Below are positions 10,780 through 17,417 of a DNA stretch of 64,000 nt, piece after piece. Numbering within the stretch: the stretch's first letter is position 1; each line of letters begins with the position of its first letter. The translations under genes and the position numbers were made by a program. Under the pieces are notes generated by a model. That model worked only from the letters and a program-made list of their open reading frames with translations. It searched no databases and was not told the DNA's origin. Source of the stretch: Sphingomonas taxi (GTDB lineage Bacteria > Pseudomonadota > Alphaproteobacteria > Sphingomonadales > Sphingomonadaceae); contig QFQI01000009.1 of the NCBI GenBank assembly GCA_003243195.1, positions 48,639-112,638 of the forward strand. The letters run 5' to 3'.

Positions 10780-11838
10780 TTACGCAACCGCTCCGATCAG
10801 GTCGTGGCGGCGCAGGGCGTGGCGCAACTGGTCGTAGCTGAGCCCCAGCGCCTCGGCGGTGGCACGCTGGTTGAAACGATGCTCGGCCAGCGACTTCGTC
10901 AGCAACTCGCGCTCGAACCGCGCCACGCGGCTCTTGAAATCGGACGGGCCGACCTCGCACGCGGCAACCTCCTCGTCCTCCCCATCGGGCACGGCGGACG
11001 GCGCGGCGGACGAAGCGGGGGCCGGCATCGGGGACGCGGGCGGCTTGCCGTTGGCGCCCGACGGGCGATACGGCGAGGCGAAGGGATCGAATTCGATCGC
11101 GCCGATCGGTCCCGGGCGCTCCCAGCGATAGACGGCGCGCTCGACCACGTTGCGCAATTCGCGCACGTTGCCCGGCCAGCGATAGTCGCGCATCGCCTCC
11201 ATCGTCTCGGGTGCGAAGCCGACCCATTCGTCGCGGCCCAGTTCGGCGGCCATCCGCCGGCCGAAGAACTCCGCCAGCACTGGGATGTCGCTGCGACGCG
11301 CGCGCAACGGCGGGAGCGTCACCACCTCGAAACACAAACGGTCGAGCAGGTCGGCGCGAAAGGTGTTGGCGTCGACGCGATCGGGCAGATGCTCGTTGGT
11401 CGCCGCGACGATCCGCACGTCCACACGCAGCGGACGGGACGCGCCGATCCGCGTCACCTCGCCATATTCCACCGCGCGCAGCAGTCGCTCCTGCGCGCCC
11501 ATCGACAAGGTGCCCAGCTCGTCCAGAAACAAGGTGCCGCCGTCGGCCTCCTCGAACCGCCCGGCGCGCGCCTTGGACGCGCCGGTGAACGCGCCCGCCT
11601 CATGCCCGAACAATTCGGCCTCGATCAGCGTCTCGGGCAGCGCGGCGCAGTTCATCGTCACCAGCGGCTGGTCCCAGCGCGGGCTGAGATGGTGGAGACG
11701 CTCGGCGACCAGCTCCTTGCCCGTTCCCCGCTCGCCGATGACCAGCACCGGACGATCGAGCCCGGCGGCCCGACTCGCCCGCTCCAGTGCGTCGAGAAAG
11801 ACGCCCGATTGACCGATCACATGGGTGGTGCGCTTCAT
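10780..11838 (-). CDS. pspF: PspF: sigma-54 activator of the phage shock operon
   Basis: About 352 residues from MKRTTHVIGQ. Like PspF it has no N-terminal receiver domain and begins directly with the AAA+ domain. Seen: Walker A GERGTGKE, sigma-54 contact loop GAFTGA (GHEAGAFTGASK), Walker B GGTLFLDELG, and the sensor region YRWPGNVRELRNVVERAVYR. A low-complexity Pro/Ala/Ser linker leads to a Fis-type helix-turn-helix (FNQRATAEALGLSYDQLRHA). It is divergent from the psp operon, which has a -24/-12 promoter. PspA is expected to inhibit it until the membrane is stressed. Confidence 0.93.
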   Translation of the reverse strand: MKRTTHVIGQSGVFLDALERASRAAGLDRPVLVIGERGTGKELVAERLHHLSPRWDQPLVTMNCAALPETLIEAELFGHEAGAFTGASKARAGRFEEADGGTLFLDELGTLSMGAQERLLRAVEYGEVTRIGASRPLRVDVRIVAATNEHLPDRVDANTFRADLLDRLCFEVVTLPPLRARRSDIPVLAEFFGRRMAAELGRDEWVGFAPETMEAMRDYRWPGNVRELRNVVERAVYRWERPGPIGAIEFDPFASPYRPSGANGKPPASPMPAPASSAAPSAVPDGEDEEVAACEVGPSDFKSRVARFERELLTKSLAEHRFNQRATAEALGLSYDQLRHALRRHDLIGAVA

Positions 11839-11855
11839 GCGCCAATATCTGGCGC

Positions 11856-11922
11856 AAACCGCCAAGCGATGGCAACCACGAAGATTTCCAACTCGCCCAC
11901 CTCCGTCAAAAAATGGCGGTTT
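11856..11922. promoter_or_regulatory. Inverted repeat pair, possible PspF upstream activating sites
   Basis: AAACCGCCA (11856-11864) and its exact reverse complement TGGCGGTTT (11914-11922) flank 49 bases. They lie upstream of the -24/-12 promoter and next to the pspF start. Enhancer sites of a PspF dimer pair are expected here. Assigning them to PspF is inference from position. Confidence 0.5.
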
Positions 11923-11939
11923 TCTGCGCTTCCCGCATT

Positions 11940-11955
11940 TGGCACGCGTCGTGCA
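11940..11955 (+). promoter_or_regulatory. Sigma-54 (-24/-12) promoter of the psp operon
   Basis: TGGCACGCGTCGTGCA matches the consensus TGGCACG-N4-TTGCA at all but one fixed base, with the required 10-base spacing between GG (11941-11942) and GC (11953-11954). Transcription should start near 11966, about 25 bases before the first ORF. pspF is divergent on the other side. Confidence 0.92.
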
Positions 11956-11991
11956 AAGCTTCCGGCAACAACGCTTCAGGGAGTAAGATCA

Positions 11992-12135
11992 ATGACCGCC
12001 ACCACGACCTTCGGCACCCGGCTCGTCGCGCTCGCCCTCACCGTCCTCGTCAGCGCCACCCTGGTGCTGGGCGCGGTCGGCCCGGCGACGCCGCTGGCGG
12101 ACGCGCCGCACCACACCGCTCGCGCGGTCGCGTGA
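11992..12135 (+). CDS. 47-residue membrane protein, first ORF of the psp operon
   Basis: Starts at ATG 11992 after an AGGGAG-type site and lies between the -24/-12 promoter and pspA. The product has one hydrophobic segment (about residues 10-30, LVALALTVLVSATLVLGAVG), then a short hydrophilic tail. It is not PspA, PspB or PspC. I do not recognise a family. Its place makes it the first gene translated on PspF activation. A cleaved signal peptide rather than a membrane anchor is possible. Confidence 0.7.
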   Translation: MTATTTFGTRLVALALTVLVSATLVLGAVGPATPLADAPHHTARAVA

Positions 12136-12221
12136 GCGGCGGGCGGGGCACGGGAACAGACCCTCCCCGTGTCCCGTCCGATCCGCTACGATAGCGCGAA
12201 TACCCAAGGAGTCCGTATCGA

Positions 12222-12884
12222 ATGGGCATTTTCTCCCGCACCCGCGACATCGTTGCCGCTAACATGGCCGAGTTGCTCGACCGTGCGGACGATCCCGCGA
12301 AGATGGTCCGCATGATCATCGCCGAAATGGAGGACACGCTGGTCGAAGTCCGCGCCTCCGCCGCGCGCACCATCGCCGACCAGAAGGAGATGCGCCGCCA
12401 CATCGCCAAGCTCGCCGAACTGGAAGCGAGCTGGACCGAGAAGGCGGAGCTGGCGCTGTCCAAGAACCGCGAGGATCTGGCGAAGGCCGCGCTGGTGGAG
12501 CGCCGCAAGGCCGCGGAGATGGGCGCGCAACTGCGCGAGGAAGTCGGCACGCTCGACGCGGCGCTGCGCGCCTCCGAGGAGGATATCGCCAAGGTGCAGA
12601 ACAAGCTGCGCGAGGCGCGTGCCAAGCAGAATGCGATCGCCACCCGCATGGAGAGCGCCAACACCAAGGCGCGGCTGCGCGAGATGTGGAACGGCCCCAA
12701 GACGCACGAGGCGTTCAGCCGCTTCGAGGTGCTGGAACGCCGCGCTGACGAGGCGGAGGGCCGCGCCGAGGCGATGGGGCTGAGTCCCCGGTCGCTGGAA
12801 GACGAATTCAACGAGCTGCGCGCCAGCGACAAGGTGGACGCCGAGCTCGCCGCGCTGAAGGCGCGCATGAACAAGGAGGGTTGA
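12222..12884 (+). CDS. pspA: Phage shock protein A
   Basis: A 220-residue PspA/IM30 (ESCRT-III-like) protein, predicted almost entirely helical coiled coil, with no signal peptide. N-terminal MGIFSRTRDIVAANMAELL is the amphipathic membrane-binding helix, followed by DDPAKMVRMIIAEME. An AAGGAG site precedes the ATG. PspA coats stressed inner membrane and holds PspF inactive in unstressed cells. It is followed one base later by pspB. Confidence 0.96.
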   Translation: MGIFSRTRDIVAANMAELLDRADDPAKMVRMIIAEMEDTLVEVRASAARTIADQKEMRRHIAKLAELEASWTEKAELALSKNREDLAKAALVERRKAAEMGAQLREEVGTLDAALRASEEDIAKVQNKLREARAKQNAIATRMESANTKARLREMWNGPKTHEAFSRFEVLERRADEAEGRAEAMGLSPRSLEDEFNELRASDKVDAELAALKARMNKEG

Positions 12885-12885
12885 G

Positions 12886-13167
12886 ATGGATTTCACCGGC
12901 TTCGTCGCCGTATTGGCCTTCCTGATCGGATTGCCGTGGCTGATCCTGCATTATGTGACCAAGTGGAAGACCGCGCCGAAGATGACCGGCGAGGATGAGC
13001 AGTTGCTCGACGAGATGTACAATCTCGCGCGTCGACTGGAGGATCGCGTCACGACGGTGGAGCGCATCGTCGCCGCCGACAATCCCGATTTCCGCCCGGG
13101 CCTCGCCGACTATCGCCAGGCGCCCGATTACCGCCTCGACCAGACAACTTCCCAGCGGAGGAACTGA
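12886..13167 (+). CDS. pspB: Phage shock protein B
   Basis: A 93-residue protein with one N-terminal membrane helix (about residues 5-24) and a cytoplasmic tail. The tail has MTGEDEQLLDEMYNLARRLEDRV, a PspB leucine-zipper-like coiled coil, then ERIVAADNPDFRP. With PspC it senses membrane stress and recruits PspA away from PspF. It is slightly longer than E. coli PspB, with an extra tail of about 20 residues. Its last base is shared with the pspC start codon. Confidence 0.94.
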   Translation: MDFTGFVAVLAFLIGLPWLILHYVTKWKTAPKMTGEDEQLLDEMYNLARRLEDRVTTVERIVAADNPDFRPGLADYRQAPDYRLDQTTSQRRN

Positions 13168-13547
13168 TGTCCGACAGCCGCACCCAATTCTATCTCGACA
13201 AGCAGGATGCCAAGTGGAAGGGCGTCTGCTCCGGGATCGCCGATTATACCGGGGTGGAGGTCATCTGGGTCCGCATCGCGATGATCCTGCTGACGCTGGC
13301 CGGCGGGTTTCCCTGGACGCTGATCGCCTATGCGCTGGTCGCGTGGATGGCGGAACCGAAGCCGACCGGGCTGTACCAGGATCGCGAGGACCAGAAGTTC
13401 TGGCAGGGCGTGCGCGCCAATCCCACGCGCTCCACCGCCGAGGTCCGCGCCAAGTTCCGCGAGCTGGATCGCCGGCTGGCCGATATCGAACTGCATTACA
13501 CCAGCCGCAACTCCGCGCTGGCCAATGAGATCGAAAGCCTGCGCTGA
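13167..13547 (+). CDS. pspC: Phage shock protein C
   Basis: A 126-residue protein. The PspC domain spans about residues 8-70: KDAKWKGVCSGIADY-like lead, then a hydrophobic helix IWVRIAMILLTLAGGFPW and LIAYALVAWMAEP. The cytoplasmic C-terminus is helical and ends IELHYTSRNSALANEIESLR, a pairing helix found in PspC proteins. It works with PspB as the membrane sensor. Confidence 0.94.
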   Translation: MSDSRTQFYLDKQDAKWKGVCSGIADYTGVEVIWVRIAMILLTLAGGFPWTLIAYALVAWMAEPKPTGLYQDREDQKFWQGVRANPTRSTAEVRAKFRELDRRLADIELHYTSRNSALANEIESLR

Positions 13548-13573
13548 CGCGGGCGAAACGAGAGGGTTACGCC

Positions 13574-13843
13574 ATGCACATCAGTCCGCTTCTCATCCCG
13601 CTCCTCGCGCTGCTGATCCCGATCACCGCGATCATCGCCACCACGATCGTCCGCCCGTGGCTGGAAATCCAGCGCCGCCGCCTCGAGATCGACGCCGAGC
13701 GCACCGCGGAGAAGGCCGCGCAATATGCGGCGCAGACCGAGCGGCTGGAGGCGCGGGTGCGCGTGCTGGAGCGGATCGCCACCGACAAGGGCGTGGCGCT
13801 GGCCGACGAGATCGACGCGCTGCGCGACGACCGCCTGAACTGA
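13574..13843 (+). CDS. Psp-operon membrane/coiled-coil protein (PspB-like), 89 aa
   Basis: One N-terminal hydrophobic helix (LLIPLLALLIPITAIIATTIV) followed by a charged helix ending ARVRVLERIATDKGVALADEIDALRD. The ERI-(x)n-D pattern matches the tail of PspB (ERIVAADNP) and the two genes that follow, so these look like diverged copies of one architecture. It sits 26 bases after pspC with an AGAGGG-like site. No function is known to me. Confidence 0.82.
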   Translation: MHISPLLIPLLALLIPITAIIATTIVRPWLEIQRRRLEIDAERTAEKAAQYAAQTERLEARVRVLERIATDKGVALADEIDALRDDRLN

Positions 13844-13868
13844 ACGACGAATACGGGGAGAAGACGAC

Positions 13869-14114
13869 GTGCCGTGGTCCGTAGCGATAATGGTGGTGAT
13901 GATCGTGATGATCGTCACGATCGGCCGGGTGAGCCGCGAAAGGTATCGCGCGCATGGCAGCCAGCCGCCGCTTCCCGCCAGCGCCGACAGCGCGCGCGAG
14001 CGGGAGGAAGTCCGCCAGTTGAAGGAGCGCATCGCGGTGCTCGAGCGCCTCATCACCGACAATCACGGCCGCGCCGATCTGGAACGCCAGATCGAGCAGC
14101 TACGTGATCGCTGA
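13869..14114 (+). CDS. Psp-operon membrane/coiled-coil protein (PspB-like), 81 aa
   Basis: GTG start preceded by GGGGAGAAG. The hydrophobic helix is VAIMVVMIVMIVTIGRV. A charged linker leads to a coiled coil containing LKERIAVLERLITDNHGRAD, closely matching the preceding protein's tail and that of PspB. It lies in the psp operon with a short gap on each side. It resembles proteins labelled PspB-like in related genomes; the role is inferred from the operon. Confidence 0.78.
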   Translation: MPWSVAIMVVMIVMIVTIGRVSRERYRAHGSQPPLPASADSAREREEVRQLKERIAVLERLITDNHGRADLERQIEQLRDR

Positions 14115-14141
14115 ACCCGAACGAACAAGGAGAAGGCAGCC

Positions 14142-14387
14142 ATGTCCGATCCCTCTTTCTACCTCACCATGGCGGCGGCGGCGCTCGCCGGCCTGGCGAT
14201 GCTGGTCTATGCCGGGCTGAACGGCTGGCGCGGCTGGTTGCAGCTCAAGAGCCAGGAGATGCGGCAGGCCGGCGGGCCGGTCGACGACATGCCCGTCGCC
14301 GCCGGCGCCGGAGCGCGGATCGAGATCGCCGATCTGAAGGAGCGCATCCGCAAGCTGGAGGCGATCGCCGCCGGGGTGGAGCTCTGA
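14142..14387 (+). CDS. Psp-operon membrane/coiled-coil protein, 81 aa
   Basis: Starts after a perfect AAGGAGAAGG site. The N-terminal helix is LTMAAAALAGLAMLVYAGLNG. The C-terminus IEIADLKERIRKLEAIAAG repeats the ERI-x-x-LE coiled-coil motif of its neighbours but is shorter. It is the last member of the psp-linked series. Function unknown; probably part of the membrane-stress complex. Confidence 0.8.
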   Translation: MSDPSFYLTMAAAALAGLAMLVYAGLNGWRGWLQLKSQEMRQAGGPVDDMPVAAGAGARIEIADLKERIRKLEAIAAGVEL

Positions 14388-14427
14388 GCGGTTGCAGGCG
14401 GCGCGCGGGACTTGTAGCCCGCGCGCG

Positions 14428-14847
14428 ATGACCGATGCCGCTGCCACGCTCGACGATGTCCGGGAGGAATATGGCTTCCTCGATGGTGACGACCGCTACC
14501 GCCTGCTGGTCGATCTGGGGCGGGCGCTGGAGCCGATGCCCGACGCGCTCAAGACCGATGCGACGCTGGTGCGCGGCTGCTCGGCCTCGGTATGGGTCTA
14601 TCCGACGGTGCGCGACGACGGCACGCTGCACTTTCTGGCCGACAGCAACGCGCATATCACGAAGGGCATCATCGCCCTGGTGCTGCTAACCGTGCAGGAT
14701 CGCGCGCCCACCGACATCCTGCGCACCGACATTCAGCAAGCGCTCGCACCATTCGCGTTGCAGGCGCAGCTCAGCTCGAACCGGACGCAGGGGATCCCGA
14801 ACATGATCGCGCTGATCCGCGAAACCGCGGCGCGCTACGCGCGGTGA
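14428..14847 (+). CDS. SufE-family sulfur acceptor
   Basis: A 139-residue protein. SufE takes persulfide from the cysteine desulfurase SufS for Fe-S cluster assembly. The acceptor Cys51 lies in VRGCSASVW, and the family core YRLLVDLGRAL, SNAHITKGIIALVL and LSSNRTQGIPNMI is intact. No suf genes are nearby; it follows the psp operon on the same strand. The ATG has no good ribosome site and is immediately preceded by a 9-bp hairpin (14401-14426). An in-frame TTG at 14392 is a weaker alternative start. Confidence 0.93.
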   Translation: MTDAAATLDDVREEYGFLDGDDRYRLLVDLGRALEPMPDALKTDATLVRGCSASVWVYPTVRDDGTLHFLADSNAHITKGIIALVLLTVQDRAPTDILRTDIQQALAPFALQAQLSSNRTQGIPNMIALIRETAARYAR

Positions 14848-14969
14848 CGTCGTTGTCGGGGGGAGCCGGGGCCGTCCGCGTTCCGTCCCGCCGCGACGAA
14901 TGAGGACGCGGCCCGCGGCACTGGCCGCCCGCCCGCCTGGTGGCGACCACGATCACACAGGGGAGATCG

Positions 14970-16343
14970 TCACCCCGCGATCGGCAGCCGCAGCCGCACC
15001 AGCAACCCGCCCAGATCCTCGCTTTCCTCCAGCGTGACGGTGCCATCGTAGATTTCCGCCACGTCGCGCACGATCGCCAGCCCCAGCCCCGTCCCCGGCT
15101 TGCCGGTGTCGAGCCGCACGCCGCGGTCGAAGATGCGGATACGGTCCGCCTCGGGGATACCCATCCCGTCGTCCTCGACGAGGATCTCCACGAAACCGGC
15201 CTGCGCGCCCACCGTCACGAACACGCTGCCGCCGCCGTACTTGGCGGCATTCTCGACCAGATTGCCCATGATCTCGTCCAGATCCTGCCGCTCGATATGC
15301 GCGACCAGATCGCGCGGACCGGCCATGTCGATGCGGACGTGCTGGTAGAGCCGCTGCACCGCCCGCTCGACCGACTCGACGCTCGGCCACACCTCGGCGC
15401 GAGTGTGCGCGGACCCGCGCCGGCCGACCGCGCGCGCACGCGCGAGGTGATGGTCGACCTGCCGCCGCATCGTTCGCGCCTCGCGGATCACGGTATCGGC
15501 CAGATCGTCGGACTGCGCGGTCGCGGCGTTCATGATGACGGTGAGCGGGGTCTTGAGCGCATGCGCCAGATTGCCGGCATGGCGCCGCGCCTCCTCGGCC
15601 TGCGTCTCGTTATGCGCGACCAGCGCGTTCAGCTCCTCCACCATCGGCAGCAGTTCCAGCGGCAGGTCGCCGGCAATGCGATCGGAGCGCCCGGCGCGCA
15701 GCTTCGCGATCTCCAGCCGCACGCGCCGCAGCGGCAGCAGCCCGTAGAAGGTCTGCAACGCCGCCAGAATGACGAGGCCGACGCCCAGCAGCACGAAGCT
15801 GCGCACCAGCGTGCGGCGCAGGACGGCGATCTGCGCGTCCAGCGCCTCGCGACTGGTCGCGACCTGAAACCGCCAGCGCACCTTCGATCCCGGCAGCGTC
15901 ACGTCGCGCTCCACGACGCGCAGCTTCTCGTCGGGGAACTGGTTGCTGTCATAGGTGTGGACGCCGCGATCCTGGTGCGGCTGGCCGTACGCCAGCTCGC
16001 GATCCCACAACGACCGCGAGGGAAACGTCTCCTGCCCCGGCGACGACACCTGCCAGTAGAGGCCGGAATAGGGCTCCAGAAAGCGCTGGTCGGCCGGTTC
16101 GCGGTTGAAGGTCACCTCGCCTTCGGGGCCGATCTCCGCCGATACCAGCAACGAGCGCAGCACATATTCGAGCTGGTCGTCGGCGTTGCTGGTGACCGCG
16201 CCGACCAGCACCCGGTCGAGCGCGAAGCCGCCGCCCACCAGCAGCGCGGAGATCCAGACCGCCGCGATCAGGATCATCCGCCGCGAGATCGAGCCGCGCG
16301 CGCGCGGTTCCTCACGCGGCTGTTGGACGGCCGTGTCGGTCAC
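14970..16343 (-). CDS. Sensor histidine kinase (PhoQ/FeuQ-like)
   Basis: A 457-residue membrane kinase. First membrane helix about 24-43, periplasmic sensor about 44-180, second helix about 181-200, HAMP-like linker, then the phospho-acceptor His261 in AGNLAHALKTPLTVI. The ATPase domain shows NLVENAAKYG (N box), VEDDGMGIPE (G1) and GTGLGLAIVRDVAE (G2). It follows the response regulator by 4 bases. The HALKTPL form of the H box is characteristic of PhoQ-type kinases. The signal is unknown. Confidence 0.93.
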   Translation of the reverse strand: MTDTAVQQPREEPRARGSISRRMILIAAVWISALLVGGGFALDRVLVGAVTSNADDQLEYVLRSLLVSAEIGPEGEVTFNREPADQRFLEPYSGLYWQVSSPGQETFPSRSLWDRELAYGQPHQDRGVHTYDSNQFPDEKLRVVERDVTLPGSKVRWRFQVATSREALDAQIAVLRRTLVRSFVLLGVGLVILAALQTFYGLLPLRRVRLEIAKLRAGRSDRIAGDLPLELLPMVEELNALVAHNETQAEEARRHAGNLAHALKTPLTVIMNAATAQSDDLADTVIREARTMRRQVDHHLARARAVGRRGSAHTRAEVWPSVESVERAVQRLYQHVRIDMAGPRDLVAHIERQDLDEIMGNLVENAAKYGGGSVFVTVGAQAGFVEILVEDDGMGIPEADRIRIFDRGVRLDTGKPGTGLGLAIVRDVAEIYDGTVTLEESEDLGGLLVRLRLPIAG

Positions 16344-16347
16344 GCGA

Positions 16348-17013
16348 TCAGGCGTCCGGATCTTCCAGGCTGTAGCCGAGCCCGCGGATCGTCGTGATGA
16401 CGTCCTGACCCAGCTTCTTGCGGATGCGCGTCACGAACACCTCGATCGTGTTCGAATCGCGGTCGAAATCCTGATCGTAGATATGTTCGATCAATTCGGT
16501 GCGGCTGACGACCTTGCCCTTGTGGTGCAGCAGGTAGCTGAGCAGCTTGTATTCCTGCGCGGTCAGCTTCACCGGCTCGCCGGCGCGCGTCACCTTGCCC
16601 GATCGCGTGTCGAGCCGGACGTCGCCGGCGGTCAGCTCCGACGAGGCATTGCCCGACGCGCGGCGGATCAGCGCGCGCAGGCGGGCGATCAGTTCCTCGG
16701 TCTGGAACGGCTTGGCGACATAATCGTCGGCGCCGGCGTCCAGCCCGGCCACCTTGTCCGACCAACTGTCGCGCGCGGTGAGCACCAGCACCGGCGTGGT
16801 GCGCCCTTCCTTGCGCCAGCGATCGAGCACGGTCAGCCCGTCGATCTCGGGCAGGCCGAGGTCGAGCACGATCGCGTCGTAGCTTTCCGTCGAACCGAGG
16901 AAATGCCCTTCCTCGCCATCGGTCGCCAGGTCGATGGCGTAACCCGCCCCCTCCAGCGTGTTCTTGAGCTGTTGGCCGAGGTTCGGCTCGTCCTCGACGA
17001 TCAGCACGCGCAT
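16348..17013 (-). CDS. OmpR/PhoP-type response regulator
   Basis: A 221-residue protein. The receiver domain has acidic pair VEDE, phospho-acceptor Asp51 (IVLDLGLPE), Thr in VLTARDSW and Lys in YVAKPF. The C-terminal winged helix contains LTAQEYKLLSYLLHHKGKVVSR and the recognition end VFVTRIRKKLG plus IRGLGY. It is transcribed after the PepSY gene (19-base gap) and before the kinase. It should be phosphorylated by the adjacent kinase; targets unknown. Confidence 0.95.
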   Translation of the reverse strand: MRVLIVEDEPNLGQQLKNTLEGAGYAIDLATDGEEGHFLGSTESYDAIVLDLGLPEIDGLTVLDRWRKEGRTTPVLVLTARDSWSDKVAGLDAGADDYVAKPFQTEELIARLRALIRRASGNASSELTAGDVRLDTRSGKVTRAGEPVKLTAQEYKLLSYLLHHKGKVVSRTELIEHIYDQDFDRDSNTIEVFVTRIRKKLGQDVITTIRGLGYSLEDPDA

Positions 17014-17032
17014 GAATAATCCCCTTGTGTTG

Positions 17033-17326
17033 TTATCTGCCGGTCCGCCCGAGGATTTTCCCCGAACGGCCGTCGACGTCGACCCAGATCACGGCCCCGT
17101 CGCGCAGGAATTTCAGTGTATAGATGCCGCTGGGCATCTCCAGATCGAAACCGATATATTGCGCGTCCTTCATCGTCGGCACCACCCGCCGCTCGATCTC
17201 GGGCAGGGGCAGCAGTCGCCCGGAACGCCGCGCCTGCAACGCGACCGATCCCTCGCGGACCTGTTCGAACATCGGTTGCGCCCACGCCGGCGCCGCGAGG
17301 CCGCACAAAATCAGGGATGCAATCAT
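17033..17326 (-). CDS. Exported PepSY-domain protein upstream of the two-component pair
   Basis: A 97-residue protein from ATG 17326, where a signal peptide begins (MIASLILCGLAAPAWA); the longer upstream frame lacks one. The mature part has a PepSY-type pattern: DAQYIGFDLEMPSGIYTLKFL, then IWVDVDGRSGKILGRTGR. It is the first gene of the PepSY-regulator-kinase operon. By analogy with the small periplasmic inhibitor FeuN next to feuPQ in rhizobia, it may modulate the kinase. That role is inference. Confidence 0.83.
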   Translation of the reverse strand: MIASLILCGLAAPAWAQPMFEQVREGSVALQARRSGRLLPLPEIERRVVPTMKDAQYIGFDLEMPSGIYTLKFLRDGAVIWVDVDGRSGKILGRTGR

Positions 17327-17417
17327 TCTCACCTGTATCGGCCTAGGGGGCGTGGATTGAACGGCCTGTGAATGGCGCAACTTGCCCGGGCGGCGACGGT
17401 TCCCTAGGTCGCTGCGC

